Positions 63,757 to 64,000 of a stretch of DNA of 64,000 nucleotides are shown piece by piece. The DNA is taken from contig CAMDKK010000001.1 in the NCBI GenBank assembly GCA_945901045.1, positions 1 through 64,000 on the forward strand, in the 5' to 3' direction. Below the pieces are notes generated by a model. It did not search any database. It had not been told where the DNA came from and saw only the letters and a program-made list of their open reading frames with translations. The stretch's first letter is position 1. Each line of letters opens with the position of its first letter. A program made the position numbers and the translations under genes. The DNA comes from Limnohabitans sp. Rim8. GTDB taxonomy: Bacteria > Pseudomonadota > Gammaproteobacteria > Burkholderiales > Burkholderiaceae_C.

Positions 63757-64000
63757 GTGAATAAATTGCAAGGCAAGGCGCTGGTCTGGGCCATGTGTAT
63801 CGGACAAGTAGGCAATTTGTTGCCTCATGTGGTGGTGCCCGCGGTGATGGTCCAGCACCTGATGCCTTTGTGGGGCATGACCAACGCCCAAGCGGGCTTG
63901 CTTGCTGCAGCTTATGCTGCCGGTTATATGGCCGCAGTTCCCCTCTTGAGCGCCTTGACTGACCGCTACGATGCAAGGCGTATTTTGCTGATAGGTTCCT
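63757..64000 (+). CDS. MFS transporter, N-terminal part (cut by the window end)
   Basis: The first 81 residues, from a GTG start 9 nt after the maleylacetate-reductase-like gene. Two hydrophobic helices are seen (ALVWAMCIGQVGNLLPHVVVPAVMV and AGLLAAAYAAGYMAAVPLLSAL). They are followed by TDRYDARRILL, the cytoplasmic loop motif of the major facilitator family. The remainder lies outside the window. Confidence 0.75.
   Translation, partial: MNKLQGKALVWAMCIGQVGNLLPHVVVPAVMVQHLMPLWGMTNAQAGLLAAAYAAGYMAAVPLLSALTDRYDARRILLIGS

Noticed and set aside
1..64000. CRISPR array, prophage or integron
   Set aside because: No regularly spaced repeats, phage structural genes or integrase were seen.

Overview
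The window looks like a chromosome segment of a betaproteobacterium of the order Burkholderiales, most likely family Comamonadaceae. The reasons are the gene order thrS-infC-rpmI-rplT-pheS-pheT-ihfA-merR-tRNA-Pro, the very many Bug/TctC-type periplasmic receptors, and the many class III CoA-transferases and IclR regulators. This is inference from gene content; no species can be named from the sequence alone.

Layout. 1-1050: remnant of an IS630-family insertion sequence, frameshifted and truncated. 1200-9300: housekeeping translation block (threonyl-tRNA synthetase, IF3 with an ATC start codon, L35, L20, both phenylalanyl-tRNA synthetase subunits, IHF-alpha, a MerR-type regulator and tRNA-Pro(GGG)). 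The thrS-infC junction carries an 11-bp inverted repeat that covers the infC ribosome binding site, and a clear intrinsic terminator lies between rplT and pheS. 9600-15500: mixed genes (Baeyer-Villiger-type monooxygenase, Lon-substrate-binding-domain protein, FAH-type hydratase, lipoprotein lipase) and a decayed patch with a histone-deacetylase-family pseudogene and a HEPN-type remnant.

15300-22400: a minus-strand catabolic operon (phytanoyl-CoA-dioxygenase-family enzyme, TRAP transporter DctP-DctQ-DctM, zinc alcohol dehydrogenase, MetX-like alpha/beta hydrolase, small protein) with a divergent IclR regulator. 22400-34400: a second long minus-strand run with a hemerythrin protein at its end. 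It holds a CoA-transferase, acyl-CoA dehydrogenase, MaoC-like protein, two Rieske oxygenase alpha subunits, a small unknown protein, an esterase, four Bug receptors and an IclR regulator. It looks like a peripheral pathway for an (aromatic) acid processed partly as a CoA thioester. 34500-39200: plus-strand enoyl-CoA hydratase, CoA-transferase and Bug genes, with two neighbouring broken genes (an IclR regulator and a second hydratase).

39161-48464: the most interesting unit. A divergent pair of operons encodes, on one side, a ketopantoate-reductase-like dehydrogenase, an APH-fold small-molecule kinase and a divergent enolase paralogue. On the other side it encodes an RpiR regulator, a class III aminotransferase and a TAXI-type TRAP importer. 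Transaminase, keto-acid reductase, kinase and enolase-like enzyme together mirror the chemistry serine -> hydroxypyruvate -> glycerate -> 2-phosphoglycerate -> phosphoenolpyruvate. The enolase paralogue has altered active-site positions, so a related but different substrate is plausible.

48500-54600: a three-subunit molybdenum hydroxylase of the CoxMSL type with a form-II-like active-site loop, next to a CoA-transferase, a Bug receptor and a D-aminoacylase-type amidohydrolase. 56300-62400: a tightly coupled minus-strand operon for acyl-CoA metabolism (two acyl-CoA dehydrogenases, Bug receptor, DECR-like reductase, CoA-transferase, enoyl-CoA hydratase). The window ends with a maleylacetate-reductase-family gene and the start of an MFS transporter. 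No CRISPR array, rRNA or prophage was seen.
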